Assembly: GCA_035352635.1 (NCBI GenBank)
Contig: DAOPYA010000006.1
Location: forward strand, 1 to 64,000
From: Rifleibacterium sp035352635
GTDB lineage: Bacteria; Muiribacteriota; Ozemobacteria; Ozemobacterales; Ozemobacteraceae
Direction of reading: 5' to 3'
DNA: 64,000 nucleotides
The notes under the pieces were generated by a model. That model did not search any database. It saw only the letters and a list, made by a program, of their open reading frames with translations, and had not been told where the DNA came from. The position numbers and the translations under genes are program-made. Within the stretch, counting starts at the first letter, position 1. Each line of letters begins with the position of its first letter. Positions 8,606-17,029 of this stretch are shown one piece after another.

Positions 8606-11528
8606 CAAGAAGTTCCCAGCTTTCGTCGTTGTGGCGGGTCAGCCTGAAGGCATCGTTTAGAGCAGCACGACTGGCATTGCAGACAAGAATTCGACTTGTG
8701 GTATGCACGGTCATAGCTTCGAGATGGGCCGCCTGCTCTGTTATCCGCCCAATGATCGTGAAATCCTTGCGGCCGTTCGTGCTGCCAATGCTACCCGAAA
8801 TGGCCTGGCCGGTAGTGATGCCGATGCCGTTCTCAAGAGCAAATAGATTCTGCCGGGCGCGTTGCCCGTTGAGCGCGAACAGTTGGCGGCGCATGGCGAG
8901 AGCGGTTTGGCAGGCTCGCTGTCCCACGGGCGCCAGGCCGGCTTTTTCATAAAAAACAACCTGTATGGCATCGCCGATATATTTATCGATTACCCCGCTA
9001 TTCTCGCTTATGGCTGCTTCCATCGCGGTAAAATAAGTATTGAGCAGTTCAACAACCTCTGACGGTGCATATTTTTCGCTGATTGAGGTAAAGCCCCTGA
9101 TATCTGAGGCGAGAACACTGACCACCTGCATGTCGCTGCCCGTAACTTTTGCCCCCGGGGTGCCTTCGACTCTCTCGATCAGTTTGGCCGAGACAAGTCT
9201 TTTGATCATTTCCCGCTGTCGCAAAGCCCCTGACATCTTGTTGAAAGCTGAGGTTATGAGACTGAATTCATCGCCCGAAAACTTTTCGATGAGAACGCCA
9301 TAGTCTTCTTTGCTGAGCCTGGCGACCCCATCAGAAAAGATTTTAACCGGTTTGATGATAAACTCGGCAAAGAGTAACGACAGAACCATGATCAGAAGAA
9401 TACCGTAGCCAACCAGCACCGGAAAAAGCATACTGACGAAAAGCTGACCAATACCGTGCCCCCGGCTGCGGCCAATGGCCGAAAAAATGGCCGGACTGCC
9501 GGGTCGGAAGCTCCAGGCCTGAACCCTGGCTCCAGCTTCACTGTGAAAGATCAGGCTACCTGTATCTTTGGCAACCATGGCGCGCTGAAAAATATCAAGC
9601 ATTTCGTCGTTCGGAGCCGCCTGGGGCGGCCAGGCATTCATGTTAAATTGTGATTGCCGGCGTAGTCTGGCAGCCAGCTCGATATCACAATAACGGTCGC
9701 TTCTGCTGAATCTTTGCTGCCGGGCCTGGGAATACTCGCTGAGATAGGCGTGGGTGAAAAAATCGCCGTCGTTGAATCGTGGAAAGGCGAATACATAGCC
9801 GCAGCCGGATGATTTTGCAATAATGCTGGCGGCGCGACTGGTATCAAGGGTGTGGGTAATATCACGCTGAATGGTTGTCTCGAATGGAATTGCCCCTTCT
9901 TCGCGCTCGGGCGTTATGAAGTCTTCGAAAATCCCAAGGGTCAGGGTGTTCGAAAGCACGTTTCCCTTTTTCTTCAGCAATCCGAGGTTGTCGAGATACT
10001 TCGGTATGATAGCATTGAGAAGTTTGTTGGTTTCTATGCCAAGATACTGAAGCGCCTGGTTAAAGTGAATAATGGTGCCATTTTCGTCAACCCAGATATG
10101 GTTGGTCGTTATGGTTCTCAGCCAGAGAAGATCGTCGCCGGGGCGACTCAGAACCTTTTCCGGGTCAAGTTGGCGGTTTTGATATTCTTCGAGGCGTCGT
10201 TTGGTTTCGAGCATTGCCAGTTGCTGATGCTGTGAGTTTTCGAGCTCGTTGATGACGAATTCGCGAATGAATTCTTCGGTCTTCAGCAGCACGTGATTTT
10301 CAATAAGGCGCCCTGAACCTTTGATGCTGATGGCGGTGAGAAAACCAACCCCGGTGACCGGAATAAAAATTATGATGGCAAGCAGTAACAGAAGCTTGCG
10401 GCGGATAGCCAGGCGCAAATTCAGGCCAAAAAGCCAGAAATGCAGGGCCGCCATCAGGTAACATAGCAGCAGAAAGCCTGATATCAAGCGAAAAAGACGC
10501 TGATAGTTTTTCATTTCAATGATTTCGCGGGGTGGGGGGGCCTTGAGACGAAGATGATAGCGGCCGGTCTGGTCAGTATAGCGCTGTTTTTGCAATCTTT
10601 TGGTGAAAAAGAAGTGGTTCCAGAATTCGGTTGGCGGCCGATCAAAGTAGAACAATGTTCCCCGTTCTTCAAAAAAACCTGATCTTGGCAGAGCTAAATC
10701 AATCAGTTCAGCCTCAATCTGCTCTGAATTATTTTGCAGCGCATTCTTTAGAAGCATGGCCGGTTCAATGGCTGATTGAAGAACCCCGATAACATAGCCA
10801 CCGTGTATGTTCTTGCGGCTGACGCAACCGTAGGCATAGTAATAAATTGACTGTCTGCCAAAATAGTCAGTGAAAACTTCCTTAACCGTATCGTTAAGCA
10901 AATCGAATTCGGTGAAACGGTTTAAATACTTGAATTCGAGGGCCGCACTCTTCTGGAAATTAAACTCAATCAAGTCATTCATGCTGGCATGCAGACCAAG
11001 GTTTCGCCAGCTGCGCTGGTAATATTGCTCATAAAGCTGCCCGCTCAGACCGATTAGGCGGCAGGCAATGGCCGTCGCCAGATTCATCGGCTCAGGGCAC
11101 TGCGCAAGCAGGGTTTCGGCAAACCAGTGATATATGCCGGCAAAGGCAGGGCTGACAACGGCAATGAAGAGCGGGTCAACCCGTTGCGCCTGCATCGCAT
11201 CTCTGAGCCTGTCTGGCAAGTTCTCGTTAAAGAGCTCTTTTCCATAGTCTTTAGCTGGTTGCATTTTGATCAGGTCGGCAGTTACCCCGGGCAGGGCTTT
11301 GGCATGAGCTTTCCTGATGATTTCTTTTATGAAAAAGGCTGGTTTCAGAAGGGTTTTAACTTTTGCAGTTTCCTGCAGCATCTTTTCGCGCAGCAGTGCC
11401 ATGGCAGAATCAGTGCTGCGCTGCACCGCAGTCGTCAGAAGATCGTTAAAAAACAACAACGGCGCCGCCAGCACGATAAAGCCGGCCAGTAACAGCACCA
11501 GAAGACGAGTTTCTGCGTATTTTTTCAT
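8595..11528 (-). CDS. Transmembrane class III cyclase subunit with metal aspartates (metal-binding subunit)
   Basis: I chose the ATG at 11528 because it opens a basic, then hydrophobic segment (M-K-K-Y-A-E-T-R-L-L-V-L-L-L-A-G). The frame stays open to 11663 and no strong Shine-Dalgarno decides. Architecture parallels the downstream gene: TM, long periplasmic region, two TM helices near residues 345-400, second periplasmic region, TM, HAMP, cyclase. The metal aspartates are present in A-S-D-I-R-G-F-T (codon 9102-9104) and K-Y-I-G-D-A (codon 8970-8972), as are Lys and the Thr of D-F-T-I-I-G. The transition-state Asn and Arg are replaced by Glu (8736-8738) and His (8724-8726) in R-I-T-E-Q-A-A-H-L. 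A homodimer should therefore fail, but paired with the downstream protein one complete site forms. It is first in the two-gene operon. Confidence 0.88.
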   Translation of the reverse strand: MKKYAETRLLVLLLAGFIVLAAPLLFFNDLLTTAVQRSTDSAMALLREKMLQETAKVKTLLKPAFFIKEIIRKAHAKALPGVTADLIKMQPAKDYGKELFNENLPDRLRDAMQAQRVDPLFIAVVSPAFAGIYHWFAETLLAQCPEPMNLATAIACRLIGLSGQLYEQYYQRSWRNLGLHASMNDLIEFNFQKSAALEFKYLNRFTEFDLLNDTVKEVFTDYFGRQSIYYYAYGCVSRKNIHGGYVIGVLQSAIEPAMLLKNALQNNSEQIEAELIDLALPRSGFFEERGTLFYFDRPPTEFWNHFFFTKRLQKQRYTDQTGRYHLRLKAPPPREIIEMKNYQRLFRLISGFLLLCYLMAALHFWLFGLNLRLAIRRKLLLLLAIIIFIPVTGVGFLTAISIKGSGRLIENHVLLKTEEFIREFVINELENSQHQQLAMLETKRRLEEYQNRQLDPEKVLSRPGDDLLWLRTITTNHIWVDENGTIIHFNQALQYLGIETNKLLNAIIPKYLDNLGLLKKKGNVLSNTLTLGIFEDFITPEREEGAIPFETTIQRDITHTLDTSRAASIIAKSSGCGYVFAFPRFNDGDFFTHAYLSEYSQARQQRFSRSDRYCDIELAARLRRQSQFNMNAWPPQAAPNDEMLDIFQRAMVAKDTGSLIFHSEAGARVQAWSFRPGSPAIFSAIGRSRGHGIGQLFVSMLFPVLVGYGILLIMVLSLLFAEFIIKPVKIFSDGVARLSKEDYGVLIEKFSGDEFSLITSAFNKMSGALRQREMIKRLVSAKLIERVEGTPGAKVTGSDMQVVSVLASDIRGFTSISEKYAPSEVVELLNTYFTAMEAAISENSGVIDKYIGDAIQVVFYEKAGLAPVGQRACQTALAMRRQLFALNGQRARQNLFALENGIGITTGQAISGSIGSTNGRKDFTIIGRITEQAAHLEAMTVHTTSRILVCNASRAALNDAFRLTRHNDESWELLDGN

Positions 11529-11725
11529 GCCAGTTTGCCAGAAAATAATTGTCTGTTTACGCTGTGCAGCAGAGATCATGCCCTTGGAGATCGCAAAAGT
11601 ATCATTTCTGACAAAGCAATGCAGCTGCGACATTCTACCATTACTGCCGGCTATTGATAACAATTACCATAATGAATATCTATTGAAAAACGTTCTACCT
11701 GTTTTTAAATGAGTCAGACGGGCTG

Positions 11726-11787
11726 TATATAAGAGTGCATCACTTGTTTGTCACCGATTCGACGGCGCGGCCTATCAGCCGGGTTAC
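11726..11787 (+). repeat. Dispersed 60-bp repeat, copy A
   Basis: The copy runs tatataagagtgcat..., then core CACCGATTCGACGGCG, then a short hairpin CGGC-CTATCA-GCCG and GGGTTAC. It shares almost every position with copy B (11994) and most with copies C (16793) and D (1551, inverted). Confidence 0.85.
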
Positions 11788-11797
11788 TTTTTTGCTG

Positions 11798-11913
11798 ACA
11801 GGAGGTCAGCGATACTCGACAGCATCAGGATAGATGCTGTCGGGTGCTACAGCGATTCGCTTCGCTCAGCAGAACCGCTCTATCGTGCGCGGTTCTGCAT
11901 AAGCACCTCCTGT
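11798..11913. ncRNA. Candidate structured RNA or palindromic element
   Basis: An outer 9-bp perfect stem, ACAGGAGGT (11798-11806) with ACCTCCTGT (11905-11913), encloses two strong hairpins. The first is ACTCGACAGCATC/GATGCTGTCGGGT (11814-11826 and 11833-11845, 13 bp with one G-U, 6-nt loop). The second is GCAGAACCGC/GCGGTTCTGC (11869-11878 and 11889-11898, 10 bp). A small AGCG/CGCT hairpin lies between them. The layout is a cloverleaf of about 116 nt. Strand is undecided because the palindromes fold on both. There is no match to a riboswitch or RNA class I recognise. Confidence 0.45.
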
Positions 11914-11993
11914 GCGTAACAAGCTTCCGAAAAAGTAATCCCGTCTTCTCTCCGCGCCTTGTGTTGGAATTTTCAAGGAGCTGTTGCATTTTT

Positions 11994-12050
11994 AAGAGTG
12001 CATCGCTTGTTTGTACCGATTCGACGGCGCGGCCCTTTCGGCCGGTTTAC
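11994..12050 (+). repeat. Dispersed 60-bp repeat, copy B
   Basis: It starts aagagtgcatcgctt and has core ACCGATTCGACGGCG, then hairpin CGGCC-CTTTC-GGCCG. Where copy A has a CTATCA loop with a 4-bp stem, this copy has a changed loop and a longer stem, so the hairpin is retained despite base changes. Confidence 0.85.
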
Positions 12051-12219
12051 AGGTTAACTTGTAGCTTGCCGGCAAAAAGTATTGTAAAATACCCTGCGTT
12101 GCCTGATCAGTCAGAACCTGCATTTTCAAACTTCGCAAGCGCGAACCCGGTTTTTCAGACAGAGAAAGACTGCGTGCCGGGCTGCCTGTTACCCTGTTAT
12201 CATAATTCAGTCACCGACC

Positions 12220-13599
12220 ATGATCATTGAACAAAAAGACGCGCAATACATCAGAATGACCGAATCTCCGGTTGGCGGGCTGATTGCCTCGCTGGCCGTT
12301 CCGACGATTGTCAGTATGCTGGTATCGTCGATCTACAACATGGCTGACACCTGGTTTGTTTCAAAGCTTGGCACCAGCGCTTCGGCCGCGGTTGGTATTG
12401 TGTTTTCGCTGATGGCAATTATTCAGGCGATCGGCTTTATGATCGGCATGGGTTCGGGAAGCATGATCTCGCGACTTCTCGGTGCCTGCGAGAATGACCG
12501 GGCAAATGAGGTCGCGGCGAGCGGTTTTTATCTTTCTTTTTGTCTTGGCCTGTTGCTGGCCATCGCCGGCATGTATTACCTCGACCCGTTGATGCATCTG
12601 CTCGGGGCCACCAGAAGCATTTTGCCCTTCGCCCGGCAATATGCATTCTATATTCTGTTCGCTGCGCCGGTTATGACCGCCTGTTTTCTGCTGAACAACG
12701 TTTTAAGATCTGAGGGCAAGGCGCAGCTGGCGATGTTTGGCATTGTTTCGGGTGGGGTGCTTAATTGTTTTCTTGACCCTCTGTTTATTTTTACTTTCAA
12801 GATGGGCATTGGTGGGGCTGCAATCGCCACCGCCCTCAGTCAATGTGTCAGTTTTGTGATTTTGTTGTCGCCTTTTCTCAGGGGCAAAACGGTTACCAGG
12901 TTAAAAATGGCTTCGGTTGCCAGAAACCCGGTTGTTTATCTGCAGATTCTCAAAAATGGTTTGCCTTCATTCTGCCGTCAGGGCCTGTCGAGTGTCGCTA
13001 CCGTTGCCCTGAACGTTAACGCGGCGGTCTATGGTGACGCGGCGGTTGCCGGGGTTTCGATCGTCGGCCGGATATTTATGACTGTTTTTTCGATCACCCT
13101 CGGCATCGGGCAAGGGTTTCAGCCGGTGCTCGGTTACAACTATGGTGCTAAAAAATACGGGCGGGTGCGCGAAGCCATTTTTTTTACACTCAAGAGCAGT
13201 TCTGTTGCGATGATTGTTTGCGCTTTGGTTGGCTATTGCAAAGCCTCAGCCCTGATGCGATTATTCATTGCCGATGATGCAGCGGTTATCAGCATAGGGT
13301 CTGTGGCTCTGCAGGCTCAATCGCTGGCGGTGCCGCTCATTCCGATGATGGTGGTCTGCAATATGACTTTTCAGGGCCTTGGCCGCTCAATGACGGCAAC
13401 TATTCTGTCGATGGCCCGCCAGGGTATCTTTTTTATGCCGATTATCCTGGTTTTTCCGCGTCTGTTCGGCTTGTTTGGTGTGCAGATCGCTCAAGCGCTC
13501 GCCGATGTCTGCACGTTTCTTGTTTGCCTGCCGTTTATGTATAAATTTCTCAAGGAACTTGACGCCGAAACAGCGAAACTCGACACCACTGAAGCCTGA
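12220..13599 (+). CDS. MATE family efflux transporter
   Basis: The protein has 459 residues, normal for the family, and about 12 transmembrane helices in two MatE repeats. Family-typical signatures include S-I-Y-N-M-A-D-T-W-F-V (about 39-49) near helix 1, G-M-G-S-G-S-M-I-S-R-L-L-G in the first repeat, and G-I-G-Q-G-F-Q-P-V-L-G-Y-N-Y-G-A in the second. It should export drugs or cationic metabolites using a sodium or proton gradient; the substrate is unknown. The start at 12220 lacks a good Shine-Dalgarno; a later in-frame ATG at 12256 is an alternative. It stands alone. Confidence 0.93.
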   Translation: MIIEQKDAQYIRMTESPVGGLIASLAVPTIVSMLVSSIYNMADTWFVSKLGTSASAAVGIVFSLMAIIQAIGFMIGMGSGSMISRLLGACENDRANEVAASGFYLSFCLGLLLAIAGMYYLDPLMHLLGATRSILPFARQYAFYILFAAPVMTACFLLNNVLRSEGKAQLAMFGIVSGGVLNCFLDPLFIFTFKMGIGGAAIATALSQCVSFVILLSPFLRGKTVTRLKMASVARNPVVYLQILKNGLPSFCRQGLSSVATVALNVNAAVYGDAAVAGVSIVGRIFMTVFSITLGIGQGFQPVLGYNYGAKKYGRVREAIFFTLKSSSVAMIVCALVGYCKASALMRLFIADDAAVISIGSVALQAQSLAVPLIPMMVVCNMTFQGLGRSMTATILSMARQGIFFMPIILVFPRLFGLFGVQIAQALADVCTFLVCLPFMYKFLKELDAETAKLDTTEA

Positions 13600-13796
13600 G
13601 AACGTAACGTTATTCAGGGCAAGACCCAACTGATCGCCAGTCGGGCTGTGACAAATTGCTGGTCAACGCTACACTCTGGCTCGGGCGAGCCTGGTCGCTG
13701 TTCTGATTCCTTTTAAATGAATCGAGTTCACGACTGGATGTTCGTTTGACTATCGGTTAGAATATACGGGCAAAGTGAAAATCATGGGGGAACTAT

Positions 13797-16784
13797 ATGA
13801 AAAAACCGTTCTGGTCGTGTTGTGCTATGCTCGTCTTTTTGCTTTTATTGCTCTGCTCGCCGGTCAAAGCAGCCGAGCCTGAGCTTGGGGCCAGACTGCT
13901 TTTTTACCCCATCGGCAGTGATGCCCATTTTCTCGTAAAAGCCGTTAAGAGGTCTGATACCGATAGTTCATGGTTTTATTACCGTAACCAGGCTGTTTCA
14001 ATCATAGAACCCCGGCCTGGCGAATGGGTTTCTTCTTTTATAAACACAATCTGGGAAGAAAACCAGGTAACCCATGAAATTTTCGCCTGGGGCAAGCTTT
14101 CTGGCAATTCTGAAGATTTCGCAGGGCGCTTGCAGGCCTTTACCGGCAAAGAACCGGTTGGCATTGCTTTCAATAAAATCGAGAAAAGCCCTCTGGCTCG
14201 TCTGGTTTGCGCGGGCGCCGAAAGCGGCAAAGCGCTGAGTGGTATCCCCGCCTACAAAAAATGGGCAAAAGTCAGCGACGGCGAATTACAGCACTGGGAA
14301 GCACTTTTCCAACATCTTGCCTCGCTGAACCGGCAGCGCAATGTTCGGGGCGAGAATCTCGATCTATACAGTGTTTTTACCGGCATCAGCGCTATCCGTG
14401 AAACCCTGCAGATCGATGTCGATCTCGCCAATGAGAATCCGGTTCTTGATCGGGCCTGTAACGCCAACCTGCGCATTATTCAGAGTGCGGTCGAAATGTA
14501 CAACATGGACCACTCGACCATGATGCAAACTCTTGATCTGCAGGCTCTCGTCGAAGGTGGCTACCTGAAAAGCAAACCGACATGCCGGTCCGGTCGTGAA
14601 TATTATGGCAAGAACCTGGGGTCTGATGGCATGATTCGCTGCCCGGCTCACGGCGATATCAATAACCCGCGCCCTGATGATGGTCTGGTTGTCGATAATA
14701 CAGCGAGAGTCAAAGTAGCTGGGCTGGAAGGCCCTAAAGCGCCATCGCACCCCTGGCGCAAAATGATCAAAAACCCCAATCTGGTTTTGCCCGAAGTCTA
14801 TCGTCTGATACCGTCTGACTGCGCGTTTATTCATTTTCCTTCTTACAGCTCGTTTCGCAAGGCTTTTGACTTTTTTGCCGACTGGGCATCGGCTCTGGGC
14901 ACCATGGCTGGCGGCGATTCGGGCAGTTCAAATTTCGGTCTTGAGAAGCGCATCAAAGACCAGTTGTTGCTCAAAACCGACATGCTGACCAGACTATTTG
15001 CAGACCTGGCGCTCAGTGATATTGTTTTTGTCTGTGAAGACCCGTTTATCTTTGAAGGCAGCGCAGTGGCGGTAGTGCTTAAAATAACCAACGAAACAAT
15101 GTTGCGCGAGAAGCTTGCAATGACCGCCAACGAATTTCGCAGCGAAAACCCTGCGATCAGCGAGAATACGCTGATGATGGGTGGCAGAAAGGTGCAGGCC
15201 TTCACCTCGCCTGATTTCCGCTATCGTTCTTATCGCCTGCTTGCCGATGGGCACCAGATCATCTCCAATTCGCCCCTGTTAATGGAAAAATTCATTTCGG
15301 TGCTTGACGGCAAGACCCCGGCGCTTACAGAGTTTCTTGATCTGCATTATTTTTATGAACATATCGAGAAGAATTTTAAGCAACCGGGTCGCATTTTCAG
15401 CTTTCTTTCTGATGCCTTTATCAGAAAAATCATCGGGCCTGCCTGCAAAATCGCCACCAGACGCCGACTCGAATGCATTCGCCAGTCACTGCTGCAGACC
15501 CATGAATTGATGGTGAATGATGGCAAACTCGACGAGACCCTTACCTGCCCCGAGGGTGGCGTCTACGAGGTTGTAGATGGCGAAATCAGTTGCACGGTGC
15601 ATCGGGTTTTTGGGCGAATGACGCCGGTAAGCGAAAGACTTCCGGTTGAAGCGACCCCTGAAGAAGCCAGCAGCTATGCAACTTTCGTTGCCCAATACAA
15701 TCAGTATTTTTCGCAATTTTTTGACCCGATCGGTTTTGTATTTTCAACTGAACCCGAATTCACCGGGCGACTTCTAATTATGCCGCTGGTTGAAAACGGC
15801 ATTTACAGCGAATTGCAAAAAAATGTCCGCCATGAGCCGATGAATGCCGGCCCGCAACCGCAGAACGGCATTCTCAAGGTCGGTGTGAATCTTCAAGCCG
15901 CTAATCTGCCGGTGCCCGGTTACTGGCTCAGTAACATCGCTTATCAGAAACGTCTTGAACTCGTCGGCCGCTGGTTCACTGGTTGTGTCTGGGCACATCT
16001 TGCTGACCACCCCCTGTTGTTCCACTGGGATTCAAACCTGCTGGCGCGTGGTATTCTCGGTGCTTTCAGCGGCGGGCGAACTGGTATGATGGGGTTATCA
16101 CCGGCAATACTCAGCTTTTTTTCGCCGGTGCTTTTCGCGATCGAGCTGACCGATGAGTCGCATTTTGACTCTATAATTGACTGGGTTCGCAACGAAATCG
16201 CGGGCAGCATCAACAATTCTGGCTTCATGGGGCCGGCATTCAAGCTCGATCAGCTCGAAGAGAATGGCGTCAAAATGTATGTGTTCTCGTTTGAACTTTT
16301 TGCGATCAGAAAAACCTATTACCTGACGCTTCGTGATGGTTTTTTTCTGGTGGCCAGCAAAAAAGAACTGCTCTTCAATCTTGAAGAAGCGCCTGCTTAT
16401 GAAAAAAATGCCTTTTCAGGCAATTTCAACCTCGTCTTTTACCCGGCGAAAATAAGACTGATGCGCCCTGATCTTCTCGAAGTGCGTGCCCGTTCGCAAC
16501 GCGAAACCTGCCTCGAAAACCTTAAAAACCTGCATTTCGTCTCGACCTTTCACCCAGACCAGACCGAAAAATTTTATCAGATTGTTTACGCTGCGCAACC
16601 GGTCTGCCCGGCCGGCGGCACTTATTCAAGCGTCATGCCGGTTTCCTGCTCTCAACATGGCACAATTTCGGGAGGCGTGCTCAAGCCGGTTTCTGACTTT
16701 TTCAAAGGGGTTGGCGCCATCTCGATTCAGAGTTTCATCGACTCCGAAGGCTTTCAGAGTGAGGTTAGATTTTTCCCCGAGTAA
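13797..16784 (+). CDS. Large secreted protein with three pilin-like cysteine modules
   Basis: The 995-residue protein starts at ATG 13797 after GGGGG and has a clear signal peptide (M-K-K-P-F-W ... V-K-A-A). The bulk is not a family I recognise. Three segments resemble the C-terminal cysteine module of the pseudopilins: about 219-285 (R-A-C-N-A-N-L-R-I-I-Q-S-A-V-E-M-Y-N-M-D-H, then G-Y-L-K-S-K-P-T-C, and I-R-C-P-A-H-G), about 551-603 (T-C-P-E-G-G-V-Y ... I-S-C-T-V-H), and about 904-957 (V-C-P-A-G-G-T-Y ... V-S-C-S-Q-H-G). None carries the hydrophobic prepilin helix. The protein is probably periplasmic or surface-exposed and stabilised by disulfides. A strong terminator follows. Function unknown. 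Confidence 0.8.
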   Translation: MKKPFWSCCAMLVFLLLLLCSPVKAAEPELGARLLFYPIGSDAHFLVKAVKRSDTDSSWFYYRNQAVSIIEPRPGEWVSSFINTIWEENQVTHEIFAWGKLSGNSEDFAGRLQAFTGKEPVGIAFNKIEKSPLARLVCAGAESGKALSGIPAYKKWAKVSDGELQHWEALFQHLASLNRQRNVRGENLDLYSVFTGISAIRETLQIDVDLANENPVLDRACNANLRIIQSAVEMYNMDHSTMMQTLDLQALVEGGYLKSKPTCRSGREYYGKNLGSDGMIRCPAHGDINNPRPDDGLVVDNTARVKVAGLEGPKAPSHPWRKMIKNPNLVLPEVYRLIPSDCAFIHFPSYSSFRKAFDFFADWASALGTMAGGDSGSSNFGLEKRIKDQLLLKTDMLTRLFADLALSDIVFVCEDPFIFEGSAVAVVLKITNETMLREKLAMTANEFRSENPAISENTLMMGGRKVQAFTSPDFRYRSYRLLADGHQIISNSPLLMEKFISVLDGKTPALTEFLDLHYFYEHIEKNFKQPGRIFSFLSDAFIRKIIGPACKIATRRRLECIRQSLLQTHELMVNDGKLDETLTCPEGGVYEVVDGEISCTVHRVFGRMTPVSERLPVEATPEEASSYATFVAQYNQYFSQFFDPIGFVFSTEPEFTGRLLIMPLVENGIYSELQKNVRHEPMNAGPQPQNGILKVGVNLQAANLPVPGYWLSNIAYQKRLELVGRWFTGCVWAHLADHPLLFHWDSNLLARGILGAFSGGRTGMMGLSPAILSFFSPVLFAIELTDESHFDSIIDWVRNEIAGSINNSGFMGPAFKLDQLEENGVKMYVFSFELFAIRKTYYLTLRDGFFLVASKKELLFNLEEAPAYEKNAFSGNFNLVFYPAKIRLMRPDLLEVRARSQRETCLENLKNLHFVSTFHPDQTEKFYQIVYAAQPVCPAGGTYSSVMPVSCSQHGTISGGVLKPVSDFFKGVGAISIQSFIDSEGFQSEVRFFPE

Positions 16785-16792
16785 AGTGCTTC

Positions 16793-16856
16793 TATATAAG
16801 AGCGCATTGAGTATTTTTCGCCGATTCGACGGCGTGGCCTGTCAGCCGGTTTTGTA
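16793..16856 (+). repeat. Dispersed 60-bp repeat, copy C
   Basis: It begins tatataagagcgcattgag directly after the 995-residue gene and contains core CCGATTCGACGGCGTGGCC and the CAGCCGG arm. It is more diverged from copies A and B and shares the agcgcattgag start with copy D. Confidence 0.8.
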
Positions 16857-16869
16857 TAGACTTAAAAAT

Positions 16870-16908
16870 GGGGCTGTTTCATAGCAATGTGAAGCAGCCC
16901 CTTTTTTT
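16870..16908 (+). terminator. Rho-independent terminator of the large secreted protein gene
   Basis: GGGGCTGTTTCA pairs with TGAAGCAGCCCC (12 bp, one T-G) around an 8-nt loop, followed by seven T residues. Confidence 0.9.
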
Positions 16909-16983
16909 GAACTGAAACACGGCGCCATTTAAAAAATTTTGGCAAATGTAAACAATTGGCGGCAGGGGCTGACCGATTTTGCG

Positions 16984-16999
16984 TATGTAAGTTTACATA
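16984..16999. promoter_or_regulatory. Palindrome TATGTAA-GT-TTACATA
   Basis: This is a perfect 7-2-7 palindrome downstream of both convergent genes. It contains the recurring GTTTACATAAT word, with a related ATGTAAAC half-site 50 bp upstream. It looks like an operator but is not at a promoter I can assign. Confidence 0.35.
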
Positions 17000-17029
17000 A
17001 TATTCTGTAGCCCCGTTGTTTTTGATGAA

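Larger units (their letters stand above)
11529..12219. other. Long non-coding interval with repeats and structure
   Basis: No supported gene is present, apart from a possible 5' extension of the cyclase frame to 11663. Two direct copies of the 60-bp repeat (11726 and 11994) flank a segment that folds into a closed multi-hairpin structure (11798-11913). The rest (12051-12219) is the leader of the MATE gene. Confidence 0.6.

Noticed and set aside
11844..12230. A 128-residue gene upstream of the MATE gene
   Set aside because: It covers a palindromic, repeat-bearing interval, has no start signal and encodes low-information sequence.
13678..13691. Terminator of the MATE gene (GGCTCG-GG-CGAGCC)
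   Set aside because: The hairpin is perfect but has no T-run on either strand.
16984..16999. Operator of mltA
   Set aside because: It lies after the stop codon of mltA and after the convergent gene, not at a promoter.
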